Positions 1-8,849 of a stretch of 64,000 nucleotides of DNA are shown one piece after another (positions within the stretch are counted from its first letter, which is position 1; each line of letters opens with the position of its first letter). This stretch comes from Mesorhizobium sp. INR15 (GTDB lineage Bacteria; Pseudomonadota; Alphaproteobacteria; Rhizobiales; Rhizobiaceae). The position numbers were made by a program, and so were the translations under genes. The stretch covers positions 2,304,001 to 2,368,000 of the forward strand of contig NZ_CP045496.1 in NCBI RefSeq assembly GCF_015500075.1, read 5' to 3'. The notes beneath the pieces are model-generated. The model was not told the DNA's origin and did not search any database. It saw nothing but the letters and a program-made list of their open reading frames with translations.

Positions 1-1
1 A

Positions 2-736
2 CGCGCCGAGAAGACGGCGAACGGTTACCGGATCTCCGGCTCGAAAATGTGGATTTCCAACGCGCCTGTCGCCGATGTGTTCGTCGTCTGGGCGAAGCTG
101 AAGGGCGAGAACGGCAAGGACGAGATCCGTGGCTTCGTGCTCGAAAAGGGCATGAAGGGGCTTTCGGCGCCGAAGATCGGCGGCAAGCTGTCGTTGCGGG
201 CCTCAATCACCGGTGAAGTGGTGATGGAAGGCGTCGAGGTTGGCGAGGACGCGCTGCTGCCCAACGCCAAGGGCCTTGGCGGCCCGTTTGGCTGCCTCAA
301 CCGCGCCCGCTTCGGCATTTCCTGGGGCTCGATGGGTGCTGCGGAAGATTGCTGGCACCGCGCCCGCCAGTATGGGCTCGACCGCAAGCAGTTCGGCAAG
401 CCGCTGGCCGGCACGCAGCTTTACCAGAAAAAGCTCGCCGACATGCAGACCGAGATCGCCCTTGCGCTGCAGGCTTCCCTGCGCGTCGGGCGGCTGCTGG
501 ATGAAGGCAAGATGGCGCCGGAGATGATCTCGATCGTCAAGCGCAACAATTGCGGCAAGGCGCTCGACATCGCCCGCCAGGCCCGCGACATGCATGGCGG
601 CAACGGCATCCAGATCGGCTATCACGTCATGCGCCACGCGCAGAACCTGGAAACGGTTAACACCTATGAGGGCACGCATGACGTGCACGCGCTGATCCTT
701 GGACGGGCGCAGACCGGTTTGCAGGCGTTCTTCTGA
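2..736 (+). CDS. gcdH: Glutaryl-CoA dehydrogenase, C-terminal part (5' truncated by window)
   Basis: The open frame runs in from the window edge and gives 244 residues of an acyl-CoA dehydrogenase. The family oxidatively decarboxylates glutaryl-CoA to crotonyl-CoA with FAD in lysine and tryptophan breakdown. Visible features are the middle beta-domain (SGSKMWISNAP), the C-terminal helical domain with RARFGISWGSMGAAEDC and RKQFGKPL, DMHGGNGI, and the catalytic-base segment YEGTHDVHALILGR. The YEGT glutamate is the expected base. These are typical of glutaryl-CoA dehydrogenase rather than short-chain enzymes. The N-terminal third is outside the window. It may be functionally linked to the ALDH7 gene at 11843, another lysine-degradation step. 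Family call is firm; exact substrate is from similarity. Confidence 0.88.
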   Translation, partial: RAEKTANGYRISGSKMWISNAPVADVFVVWAKLKGENGKDEIRGFVLEKGMKGLSAPKIGGKLSLRASITGEVVMEGVEVGEDALLPNAKGLGGPFGCLNRARFGISWGSMGAAEDCWHRARQYGLDRKQFGKPLAGTQLYQKKLADMQTEIALALQASLRVGRLLDEGKMAPEMISIVKRNNCGKALDIARQARDMHGGNGIQIGYHVMRHAQNLETVNTYEGTHDVHALILGRAQTGLQAFF

Positions 737-819
737 GCCGGGCAGCGCCATAAAGGCAATTCGCACCTGAATGGGTTGCTGATCGCGTTACTAAAAGTCC
801 GCGCGATGAGGACCGCCTT

Positions 820-839
820 CCCCCACTCCGGAGTGGGGG
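820..839. repeat. Perfect 20-bp palindrome in the gcdH downstream region
   Basis: CCCCCACTCCGGAGTGGGGG reads the same on both strands. As RNA it could form an 8-bp G+C-rich stem with a CCGG loop. No T-tract follows, so it is not a textbook intrinsic terminator. It lies 84 bp after the gcdH stop and 125 bp before the next start. It could terminate gcdH, bind a dimeric protein or be a dispersed repeat. Confidence 0.45.
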
Positions 840-908
840 TCGACCTGCTCGGGGAGGCGAAACAAGGCGTTCGATTGGGTGCACCGCAACATCCGCTTGG
901 AGATCGGC

Positions 909-914
909 TATAAT
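909..914 (+). promoter_or_regulatory. Possible -10 element for the amidoligase cassette
   Basis: A perfect TATAAT lies 49 bp before the ATG at 964. No convincing -35 hexamer sits at 16-18 bp (candidates such as GCAACA are poor), so this is only a weak promoter call. Confidence 0.25.
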
Positions 915-963
915 CTGTGTCAGGGTCTGGTGTTCGTTCTGAAACGCTGAATTCCGGGGCTCC

Positions 964-3900
964 ATGGCAATTCTGGCAGCTGTCTATCACCTGACCCACT
1001 ACAAATATGACCGGCCGGTGGTGCTTGGTCCCCAGGTCATCAGGCTGCAGCCGGCGCCGCATTCCCGCACCAAGGTCTTGAGCCACTCGCTCAAGGTCGA
1101 GCCGGCGAACCATTTCGTCAATCTCCAGCAGGACCCCTACGGCAATTTCCTCGCCCGCTTCGTCTTTCCCGAGCCGGTGACGGAATTGAAGATCGAAGTC
1201 GATCTCGTCGCCGACATGACGGTCTACAATCCGTTCGATTTCTTTGTCGAACCGTCGGCCGAGGCGTTTCCGTTCGAGTATCCGGAGGAAATACGCGACG
1301 ACCTGACCATCTACCGGACGCCGGAACCGGCCGGTCCGCTGCTCTCGGCGCTTCTCAAGACCATCGACCGCAAGGCACCCAACACCGTCAATTTCCTCGT
1401 CGACCTCAATGCCCGGCTGCAGCGTGAGATCGCCTATATCGTGCGCATGGAAACCGGGGTGTTCTCGCCGGAGGAGACGCTGGCCGCCGGCAAGGGATCG
1501 TGCCGTGACACGAGCTGGTTGCTGGTGCAGATCCTGCGCAATCTCGGCATAGCCGCGCGCTTCGTCTCCGGCTACCTGATCCAGTTGAAGCCCGATCTTG
1601 TCGCGCTCGATGGCCCAGCCGGAACCGCCGTCGATTTCACCGACCTGCATGCCTGGTGCGAGGTCTATCTGCCGGGCGCCGGCTGGATCGGCTTCGACCC
1701 GACCTCCGGCCTGCTCACCGGCGAGAGCCATGTGCCGCTGGCGGCGACGCCGCATTTCAGAAACGCGGCGCCGATTTCGGGCATGGCGAGCTTCGCCAAT
1801 GTCGAATTCGGCTTCGATATGCGGGTCGACCGCATCGCCGAACATCCGCGCATCACCAAGCCATTCTCGGACGAAAGCTGGCAGGCGCTCGATGCGCTCG
1901 GCAACAAGGTCGATGCCGTGCTGAAGGACGAAGACGTGCGGCTGACCATGGGCGGCGAGCCGACCTTCGTGTCGATCGACGATTTCGAGTCGGCGGAATG
2001 GAACACCGCCGCTGTCGGCCCGACCAAGCGCGAGAAGGCCGATGCGCTGATCCGCAAGCTGCGTGAGCGCTTCGCGCCGGGCGGTTTCCTGCATTACGGC
2101 CAGGGCAAATGGTATCCCGGCGAAAGCCTGCCGCGCTGGACCTTCTCGCTTTACTGGCGCGCCGATGGCGAGCCGGTCTGGAGCGATCCGTCGCTGATCG
2201 CACGCGAAAAGAGCGAGGCGGATATCGGGCCGAAACAGGCCGAAAGCCTGCTGACGGCGATTGCCGGTGAACTCGGCATCGAGAAGACCATGGTCAGCGA
2301 AGCCTATGAGGACCCAGCCGAATGGCTGCTCAAGGAAGGCAAGCTGCCCGAGAATGTCGATCCGTCCAATTCCAAGCTGGAAGACCCGGAAGAACGCAGC
2401 CGTATGGCGAAAGTGTTCGAGCGCGGGCTGACCAAACCATCGGGCTACGTGTTGCCGGTGCAGCGCTGGAACAGCCAGGCATCCGGTCCGCGCTGGCGCT
2501 CGGAAAAGTGGAAGACGCGGCGCGGGCGGCTGTTCCTGGTACCGGGCGATTCACCGGTCGGCTATCGCTTGCCGCTGGGGACGCTGCCCTATGTGCCGCC
2601 GGCGCAGTTCCCTTACATCGTGCCGGTCGATCCCTCGCTGCCGCGCGGAGCGCTGCCGGCGCGGGAGGCAATACTGCCCGTGGCTGCTCCCGCCGAACTG
2701 GAGGGCGCTGACGAAATGGCGCGCCGTCAGCAGGCGGTGTCCTTCACCGCCGCGACCGGCCAACAGGACCGGGTCGAGCAGGAGATCACCGAGATCGGCG
2801 GCGCGGTGCGTACCGCGCTCTCGGTCGAGCCGCGCGATGGCCGGCTTTGCGTGTTCATGCCGCCGGTCGAAGCGCTGGAGGATTATCTTGAACTGGTCGC
2901 TGCCGCCGAGAACGCGGCAAAGGCCATTGGCCTGCCCGTGCATATCGAGGGCTATGGGCCGCCGCACGACCCGCGCCTCAATGTCATCCGGGTGGCGCCC
3001 GATCCCGGCGTTATCGAGGTCAACATCCATCCGGCATCCAATTGGCAGGATTGCGTGGCAACGACCACGGCGATCTACGAGGAAGCGCGGTTGACGCGGC
3101 TTGGCGCCGACAAGTTCATGATCGATGGCCGCCACACCGGCACCGGCGGCGGCAACCATGTCGTGGTTGGCGGCGCGACGCCCAATGACAGTCCGTTCCT
3201 GCGCCGCCCCGATCTGTTGAAGAGCCTTGTGCTGGAATGGCAACGGCATCCGGCACTGTCCTACCTGTTCTCCGGCCTGTTCATCGGCCCGACCAGCCAG
3301 GCGCCGCGCTTTGACGAAGCGCGGCATGACTCGCTCTATGAACTCGAAATCGCCATGGCGCAGGTGCCGCATCCGGACAACGGCGCGGCACCCTTGCCGT
3401 GGCTGGTCGACCGGTTGTTCCGCAACCTTTTGACCGATGTTACGGGAAATACGCACCGCTCGGAAATCTGCATCGACAAGCTGTTTTCGCCAGATGGGCC
3501 GACAGGACGGCTGGGGCTGGTCGAGTTCCGCGGTTTCGAGATGCCGCCTAATGCGCGCATGTCGCTTGCCCAGCAATTACTGGTGCGCGCCATCATTGCC
3601 CGCGCGTGGAAAAATCCGCTCGACGGCCGCTTCGTGCGCTGGGGCACCTCGCTGCATGACCGCTTCATGCTGCCGCATTATGTCTGGGCCGACTTTCTCG
3701 ATGTGCTCGACGACCTCAAGCTCAACGGTTTCGAATTCCGGCCGGAATGGTTCGACGCGCAGCTCGAATTCCGCTTTCCCTTCTGTGGTGACGTCCAGCA
3801 TGCCGGCATCAAGCTGGAACTGCGGCAGGCGCTGGAGCCATGGCACGTCATGGGCGAGCAAGGCGCGATCGGCGGCACCGTGCGCTTCGTCGATTCCTCG

Positions 3901-4323
3901 GTCGAGCGTCTGCAGGTGAAGACCGAGGGCCTCAATCCGGAACGTCATGCCATCGTCTGCAATGGCCGCGTGGTGCCGATGAAGGTGACCGACAACCGGG
4001 AAGTCGCGGTTGCCGGCGTCCGCTTCAAGGCTTGGCAGCCGTCTTCGGGCTTGCATCCGGCGCTGCCGGTCAACACACCGCTGGTGTTCGATATCTACGA
4101 CCGCTGGGCGGGGCGGGCGATAGGCGGCTGCGTCTACCACGTCGCGCATCCGGGCGGGCGCAACTACGATACGTTCCCGGTCAATGGCAACGAGGCTGAG
4201 GCGCGGCGGCTTGCGCGGTTTGAACCGCGCGGCCATACGCCCTCGGGTTATGTGCTGCGCGACGAACAACCCGGAGAAGATTTCCCGATGACCCTTGACC
4301 TTCGGCGTCCAGCAAGACTGTGA
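964..4323 (+). CDS. Transglutaminase-like / DUF2126 putative amidoligase fusion protein
   Basis: A 1119-residue two-part protein. Residues ~1-300 are a bacterial transglutaminase-like cysteine-hydrolase module with its N-terminal beta region. The triad is visible: C180 in GKGSCRDTSW, H229 in DLHAWCEV and D245 in GWIGFDPTSG. Residues ~320-1110 match the large DUF2126 family, classed as a putative glutamine-synthetase-fold COOH-NH2 ligase, with LTMGGEPTFVSIDD, EVNIHPASNWQD and GTGGGNHVVVGG. The fusion suggests one polypeptide both makes and cuts or transfers amide bonds. No signal peptide is evident, so it is probably cytoplasmic. It is followed after 6 bp by the ATP-grasp/alpha-E gene, so the two are almost certainly co-transcribed. 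The family is recognised; substrate and product are not known to me. Confidence 0.88.
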   Translation: MAILAAVYHLTHYKYDRPVVLGPQVIRLQPAPHSRTKVLSHSLKVEPANHFVNLQQDPYGNFLARFVFPEPVTELKIEVDLVADMTVYNPFDFFVEPSAEAFPFEYPEEIRDDLTIYRTPEPAGPLLSALLKTIDRKAPNTVNFLVDLNARLQREIAYIVRMETGVFSPEETLAAGKGSCRDTSWLLVQILRNLGIAARFVSGYLIQLKPDLVALDGPAGTAVDFTDLHAWCEVYLPGAGWIGFDPTSGLLTGESHVPLAATPHFRNAAPISGMASFANVEFGFDMRVDRIAEHPRITKPFSDESWQALDALGNKVDAVLKDEDVRLTMGGEPTFVSIDDFESAEWNTAAVGPTKREKADALIRKLRERFAPGGFLHYGQGKWYPGESLPRWTFSLYWRADGEPVWSDPSLIAREKSEADIGPKQAESLLTAIAGELGIEKTMVSEAYEDPAEWLLKEGKLPENVDPSNSKLEDPEERSRMAKVFERGLTKPSGYVLPVQRWNSQASGPRWRSEKWKTRRGRLFLVPGDSPVGYRLPLGTLPYVPPAQFPYIVPVDPSLPRGALPAREAILPVAAPAELEGADEMARRQQAVSFTAATGQQDRVEQEITEIGGAVRTALSVEPRDGRLCVFMPPVEALEDYLELVAAAENAAKAIGLPVHIEGYGPPHDPRLNVIRVAPDPGVIEVNIHPASNWQDCVATTTAIYEEARLTRLGADKFMIDGRHTGTGGGNHVVVGGATPNDSPFLRRPDLLKSLVLEWQRHPALSYLFSGLFIGPTSQAPRFDEARHDSLYELEIAMAQVPHPDNGAAPLPWLVDRLFRNLLTDVTGNTHRSEICIDKLFSPDGPTGRLGLVEFRGFEMPPNARMSLAQQLLVRAIIARAWKNPLDGRFVRWGTSLHDRFMLPHYVWADFLDVLDDLKLNGFEFRPEWFDAQLEFRFPFCGDVQHAGIKLELRQALEPWHVMGEQGAIGGTVRFVDSSVERLQVKTEGLNPERHAIVCNGRVVPMKVTDNREVAVAGVRFKAWQPSSGLHPALPVNTPLVFDIYDRWAGRAIGGCVYHVAHPGGRNYDTFPVNGNEAEARRLARFEPRGHTPSGYVLRDEQPGEDFPMTLDLRRPARL

Positions 4324-4329
4324 TCAGCG

Positions 4330-6741
4330 ATGGCAAAGGGGAATCACAAGAGGATACGCGGCAAGCCGCAGATCCACAGCCTGCTGGAGCACTACCAGCC
4401 GATTGATGGCGTCGTCGACGAGATGGTCGATGCGGCGGGCAATCCCCGTCCGGTCTGGAAGCATTTCATCGAGGCGCTTGACGATCTCGGGCCCGAAAAG
4501 CTCAGCCAGCGCTTCGCCCGTGCCGATCAGTATCTGCGCGATGCCGGTGTCTACTACCGTGTCTATGACAAGGCCGGCGCCAACGAGCGCGAATGGCCGC
4601 TGGCGCATGTGCCGGTGCTCATCGAGGATAAGGAATGGGCCGCGATCAGCGCCGGCCTTGTCCAGCGCGCCGAGTTGTTCGAGGAAACGATTGCCGACAT
4701 TTATGGCCCTAACCGGCTGGTCGAAAAGGGCATCCTGCCGGCAGGACTGATCGCCGCCAGCCCCGAATATTTGCGTGCTGTTGTCGGCACCGTGCCGGCC
4801 AGCGGGCATTTCCTGCATTTCTGCGCCTTTGAGCTCGGCCGTGGTCCGGATGGCCAATGGTGGGTGCTTGGCGACCGCACCCAGGCGCCATCGGGCGCCG
4901 GCTTCGCGCTGGAGAACCGCGTTGCCACCACACGCGCGCTGTCGGATCTCTACGGCGAAATGCATGTGCATCGGCTCGCAGGTTTCTTCCGCCGCTTTCG
5001 CGATGCACTGATCGGCATGGCCAAGGAATCCGATGGCCGGGTTGCCATCCTGACGCCGGGGCCGCTCAACGAAACCTATTACGAGCACGCCTATATCGCC
5101 CGCTATCTCGGCATCATGCTGCTCGAAGGCGAGGACCTTACCGTTTCCGGCGGCAGGCTGATGGTGCGCACTGTTTCGGGCTTGATGCCGGTCAGCGTGC
5201 TTTGGCGGCGGCTCGACGCCGCCTTCGCCGATCCGCTCGAGCTGCGTTCGGATTCGCAGATTGGTACGCCAGGCCTGGTCGAGGCGATCCGCCAAGGCGC
5301 CGTTTCCTCGGTTAACGCGCTCGGCTCCGGCCTGATGGAAACGCGGGCGCTGCTTGCCTTTTTGCCGAAGATTTCGCGTGCCTTGCGCGGCGAGGAACTG
5401 CTTCTACCCAGCGTCGCGACTTGGTGGTGCGGGCAAGAGAAGGAGCGCGCGCATGTGCTGGCCAACATCGAGCGCATGGTGATCGGCCCGGCGCTGTCGA
5501 CACGGCTTGCCTTCGAGGACGACGACCAGACCAGGCTCGGCTCAGCCCTGTCGGCGCAAGAGCGCGCGGAGCTTGTGGCGCGTATCGAACGTGCCGGCGG
5601 CGATTTCGTCGGCCAGGAAGCGGTGACGCTGTCGACCACGCCGGTCTATGTCGGCGGCTGGCTGGAACCACGGCCGGCGAGCCTGCGCGTCTATCTGGCG
5701 CGCACGCCGGACGGTTGGACGGTGATGCCGGGCGGCTTTGCCCGCGTCGGCCTTTCGCTCGACCCGACCGCGATTGCCATGCAACGCGGCGGCCAGGCCG
5801 CGGATGTCTGGGTGGTCAGCGACAAACCGGTGGAGCGTGAAACGCTGCTGCCGCAAGAGAGCGACAGCTTTACCCGCACAAGGCCGGGCAGCCTGCCCAG
5901 CCGGGCGGCGGAAAACCTGACCTGGCTTGGCCGCTACATCGAACGCTCGGAAGACACGGTGCGCATTCTGCGCGCCTATCATGTGCGGCTGGCCGAGACC
6001 TCAGATCCTGACATGCCGCTGCTGGCCGATATCAGGGACTATCTCGATCCTTTTGGCATCGACGTCGAGACGGCGATCCCGTCTGGGCTGATCGGCACGC
6101 TCGACAGCGCCGTCTACAGCGCCGGGCAGATCCGCGACCGGTTCTCGCCGGATGGCTGGCTGGCGCTGAAGGACCTGTCGAAGACCATTCATCAATTCGC
6201 CACGACAGTGGCGCCCGGCGATGACGCGACACGGGCGATGACCGTCATCCTGCGCAAGCTTGCCGGTTTTTCGGGCTTGCTGCATGAAAACATGTACCGT
6301 TTCGCCGGCTGGCGCTTCCTGGAGGTTGGCCGACGGCTGGAGCGCGGCATCCAGATCGCGCGCACGCTGGCCCGCCTGACCAATCCCAAGGCGCCTGATG
6401 GCGCGCTCGACATGATGCTGGAGATCGGCGACAGCGTCATGACCCACCGGCGGCAATATCCCGTGCAGGCCGGCCGCCGCACCGTGATCGATCTCCTGGC
6501 GCTCGACCCGCTCAATCCGAGGTCGATCCTGTTTCAGCTCGAAAGGCTGAAGGCCGAGATCGGCCTGTTGCCGGCGCTGGGCGGGGAGGGGCATATGTCG
6601 CCGGCGGCCAAGGAGATCCTGCAGCTCAACACCGCCATCGCCATCAAGGAACCTTCGGACATGACGGTGAAGGCGCTGAGCGATCTCGCCCACGAAATCG
6701 GCGGTCTCTACAACAGCATCGCCAAGGCCTATTTCGGGTGA
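4330..6741 (+). CDS. Circularly permuted ATP-grasp / alpha-E domain fusion protein
   Basis: An 803-residue fusion. Residues ~1-490 form a circularly permuted ATP-grasp ligase domain (DUF404/DUF407 group) with characteristic stretches FCAFELGRGPDGQWWVLGDR, APSGAGFALENR and ILTPGPLNETYYEHAYIARY. Residues ~510-803 are the all-helical alpha-E domain (DUF403), beginning AENLTWLGRYIERSEDTVRI. Many genomes encode these two domains as neighbouring genes; here they are joined. ATP-grasp enzymes ligate carboxylates to amines through acyl-phosphates, so a peptide-ligase role is predicted, but substrate and product are unknown. It lies 6 bp after the amidoligase fusion and 62 bp before a second transglutaminase, the standard company for this family. 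Confidence 0.88.
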   Translation: MAKGNHKRIRGKPQIHSLLEHYQPIDGVVDEMVDAAGNPRPVWKHFIEALDDLGPEKLSQRFARADQYLRDAGVYYRVYDKAGANEREWPLAHVPVLIEDKEWAAISAGLVQRAELFEETIADIYGPNRLVEKGILPAGLIAASPEYLRAVVGTVPASGHFLHFCAFELGRGPDGQWWVLGDRTQAPSGAGFALENRVATTRALSDLYGEMHVHRLAGFFRRFRDALIGMAKESDGRVAILTPGPLNETYYEHAYIARYLGIMLLEGEDLTVSGGRLMVRTVSGLMPVSVLWRRLDAAFADPLELRSDSQIGTPGLVEAIRQGAVSSVNALGSGLMETRALLAFLPKISRALRGEELLLPSVATWWCGQEKERAHVLANIERMVIGPALSTRLAFEDDDQTRLGSALSAQERAELVARIERAGGDFVGQEAVTLSTTPVYVGGWLEPRPASLRVYLARTPDGWTVMPGGFARVGLSLDPTAIAMQRGGQAADVWVVSDKPVERETLLPQESDSFTRTRPGSLPSRAAENLTWLGRYIERSEDTVRILRAYHVRLAETSDPDMPLLADIRDYLDPFGIDVETAIPSGLIGTLDSAVYSAGQIRDRFSPDGWLALKDLSKTIHQFATTVAPGDDATRAMTVILRKLAGFSGLLHENMYRFAGWRFLEVGRRLERGIQIARTLARLTNPKAPDGALDMMLEIGDSVMTHRRQYPVQAGRRTVIDLLALDPLNPRSILFQLERLKAEIGLLPALGGEGHMSPAAKEILQLNTAIAIKEPSDMTVKALSDLAHEIGGLYNSIAKAYFG

Positions 6742-6803
6742 GCCGGTGCCGCGAAGGCGCCACGCGGTCTTGCGACCCTGCGGCAGGACAAGAAAAGTAG
6801 CGT

Positions 6804-7688
6804 ATGCTCTACGACATCAGGCTTCATCTCCACTACGATTACGCGGCGGCGGCCGGGGGCGGCCGTCACCAGGTGCGCGTGCTGCCGTCGACGATCGCCG
6901 GTGTGCAGCGCGTCATCGCTGCTTCGCTCTCTTTTGCGCCGGCGCCCAATGAACGGTCCGATTTTTCCGACTTCTTCGGCAACAGCGTCACCTCGATCGC
7001 CTTTCGCGACGCGCATGACGCGCTCGATATCCGGATGAGCGCGCGTGTCGCGGTGTCGCGGCCAGAGCCCGGGCTCGATGTGTCGCCCGACCTTCATCGG
7101 CTTCGCCAGGAACTCGTCACCGTGCGCTCGCTGTCGTCGGCATCGCCGCATCATTTTCTCGCCGCCAGCGATCATGTGAGCATTGATGCGGCGATCACCG
7201 CCTACGCACGCGACAGTGTCGGCGGTTCGGCGGTCGGCACAGCCATTGACCTGTGCAACCGCATCCGTCGTGATTTTGCCTATGACGGCGAGGCGACCAC
7301 GGTCCGCACCCGGGCCAGCGACGCTTTCAAGCTGAAGCGCGGCGTCTGCCAGGATTTCTCGCATATCATGATCGCCGGCCTGCGCGGCCTTGGCATTCCG
7401 GCGGGCTATGTCAGTGGCTTCCTGCGCACCATCCCGCCGAAGGGCAAGCCGCGGCTGGAAGGTGCTGACGCCATGCATGCCTGGGTCAAGGTGTGGTGCG
7501 GACGCGATGCCGGCTGGCAGGAATTCGATCCGACCAACGGGATGCGGGCCTCGAACGACCACATCACCGTCGGCTATGGCCGCGACTATTCGGATGTGGC
7601 GCCAATCGTTGGCGTGCTGAAGACGACCGGCGGGCAGGTCGGCGAGCAAGCGGTCGACGTCATCCCGGTTGTGCTCGAAAAAGCGTGA
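6804..7688 (+). CDS. Transglutaminase family protein (stand-alone)
   Basis: A 294-residue protein with an N-terminal transglutaminase-associated beta region (starting MLYDIRLHLHYDYAAAAGGG) and a C-terminal catalytic core. C182 in KRGVCQDFSH, a histidine in DAMHAWVKVWC and an aspartate in GWQEFDPTNG make up the triad. Members can act as proteases or amide transferases; specificity is not predictable from sequence. It is the third co-directional gene of the cassette. The Anbu-type proteasome-like peptidase often found beside such genes is absent here: the next gene is a glycosyltransferase, and the upstream gene is gcdH. Confidence 0.88.
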   Translation: MLYDIRLHLHYDYAAAAGGGRHQVRVLPSTIAGVQRVIAASLSFAPAPNERSDFSDFFGNSVTSIAFRDAHDALDIRMSARVAVSRPEPGLDVSPDLHRLRQELVTVRSLSSASPHHFLAASDHVSIDAAITAYARDSVGGSAVGTAIDLCNRIRRDFAYDGEATTVRTRASDAFKLKRGVCQDFSHIMIAGLRGLGIPAGYVSGFLRTIPPKGKPRLEGADAMHAWVKVWCGRDAGWQEFDPTNGMRASNDHITVGYGRDYSDVAPIVGVLKTTGGQVGEQAVDVIPVVLEKA

Positions 7689-7718
7689 CGGCAAACACAG
7701 TTTGCGACAAAACACCCC

Positions 7719-7742
7719 TATCCGATTATTCTGGATCGGATA
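7719..7742. promoter_or_regulatory. Inverted repeat upstream of the GT2 gene
   Basis: TATCCGAT, an 8-nt spacer, then ATCGGATA: perfect 8-bp arms in the 138-bp gap between the transglutaminase and the glycosyltransferase. It looks more like a dimeric regulator site than a terminator, because no T-run follows and the arms are A+T-containing. No matching second copy was noticed. Confidence 0.35.
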
Positions 7743-7826
7743 AGACGACTTCTCAAACATCGATATGGTCGTTACCCTGTATTGGAGAGGGGTGAGGGCG
7801 GTATTTCCGGTTTCGGGGTTTTGTAA

Positions 7827-8765
7827 TTGAAAGCTGTCAGCGTCGTCATCCCCGCGCATAATGCCGCGACCACCATCGCGACCACGCTGGCGTCGTTGCG
7901 TCCAGAGATCGACGTGATTGGCGAGATCCTGCTGGTCGATGACGCGTCGCTTGACAATACCACTGATGTGGCGCGTCGCGTCGCTTCGCAATTAGGGCTG
8001 CCATTGCGTGTTATCGCGGCCAGTTGTCGTGATTCCGGCGGTGCCCGGAATGTGGCGCTGGCCGAAGTGCGCTTCCCTTGGGTCTACATGATCGATGCCG
8101 ACGACCTTCATCTTGAAGGCGGGCTCAGGTCCTTGCTGCTGCGGTCGAAGGCCGAACCAAAGGCCGGCATGATCGTTGGCGGCTTTCGGCGAAGGGTCGA
8201 CGGCGAGGACCGGCAAATCAAGGTTCCGAGTGGCTACACAGCCGCCTCTCTCGATAACGCCTCGGCCTACGTAAAGGGCGATATCCGCTCGGTCGCCGTG
8301 GGCAGCGTGCTGGTGGCCCGGCACATTATCGGCGAGACAAGGTTCCCGGTCGGGCTGGCCTATGACGAAGACACGCTGTTCTGGGCACGGCTGATGAGCA
8401 AGGCCTCGCTCGCCATGATCCCGCAACCCGTGATGATCTATGAGGTTTCGGTTGAGCGGTCCGACAATCGCTTTACCGTCAACCCGGCGCGGCGCTTCCT
8501 CGACTGGCGCCTTGCACTGCATAGGCTCGTCGATTGCGGCCTGCCCAAAGCCGCGCTCAAGACGAGGGAAGGATTGGTTGCGCTGAAGATCGCCCGCGTC
8601 CACTACGCGCGCGGCGACATGGATACCGCCGCCCGCTTCCTGGCCATTGCCGCGGCTGCGCCAAAGGCACGTTCCGAGACCTGGCGCTGCATGCGCTACC
8701 GGTTCAAGATCGCGGCGCGAAAGCGCTTTTCGCTGCCGCAGATACAATGGCAGGGTGCCCTGTAG
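7827..8765 (+). CDS. Glycosyltransferase family 2 protein
   Basis: A 312-residue GT-A-fold enzyme. The N-terminal nucleotide-sugar domain starts at once with VSVVIPAHNAATTI, has the LLVDDASLDNT segment and the metal-binding DxD-type motif DADD near residue 92. Acceptor-side residues (YDEDTLFWARLMSKA) follow. No transmembrane segment is evident, so it is probably cytosolic and acts on a surface polysaccharide or lipid acceptor. Start is TTG at 7827, consistent with the VSVVIP strand beginning at residue 4; no strong Shine-Dalgarno is seen. No other polysaccharide genes lie nearby, so the pathway is unknown. Whether it belongs to the preceding cassette is uncertain because of the 138-bp gap. 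Confidence 0.8.
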   Translation: MKAVSVVIPAHNAATTIATTLASLRPEIDVIGEILLVDDASLDNTTDVARRVASQLGLPLRVIAASCRDSGGARNVALAEVRFPWVYMIDADDLHLEGGLRSLLLRSKAEPKAGMIVGGFRRRVDGEDRQIKVPSGYTAASLDNASAYVKGDIRSVAVGSVLVARHIIGETRFPVGLAYDEDTLFWARLMSKASLAMIPQPVMIYEVSVERSDNRFTVNPARRFLDWRLALHRLVDCGLPKAALKTREGLVALKIARVHYARGDMDTAARFLAIAAAAPKARSETWRCMRYRFKIAARKRFSLPQIQWQGAL

Positions 8766-8849
8766 GCCAATAGCGCCGGCACTTTTCAAGCGACGGCGGA
8801 ACCAGACGCCGGCAAGCAGCTTATCCCCGGATATTTCCGTGGAGCCAAC

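Noticed and set aside
864..951. Frame reading KAFDWVHRNIRLEIGYNLCQ up to a stop, resembling a protein end
   Set aside because: No start or homologous body upstream (the palindrome lies inside it), too short to distinguish from chance.
664..2094. Long minus-strand open frame antisense to the transglutaminase/amidoligase gene
   Set aside because: Arg/Gly/Ala-rich composition without domain pattern; explained by codon bias of the + strand gene, which has full family motifs.
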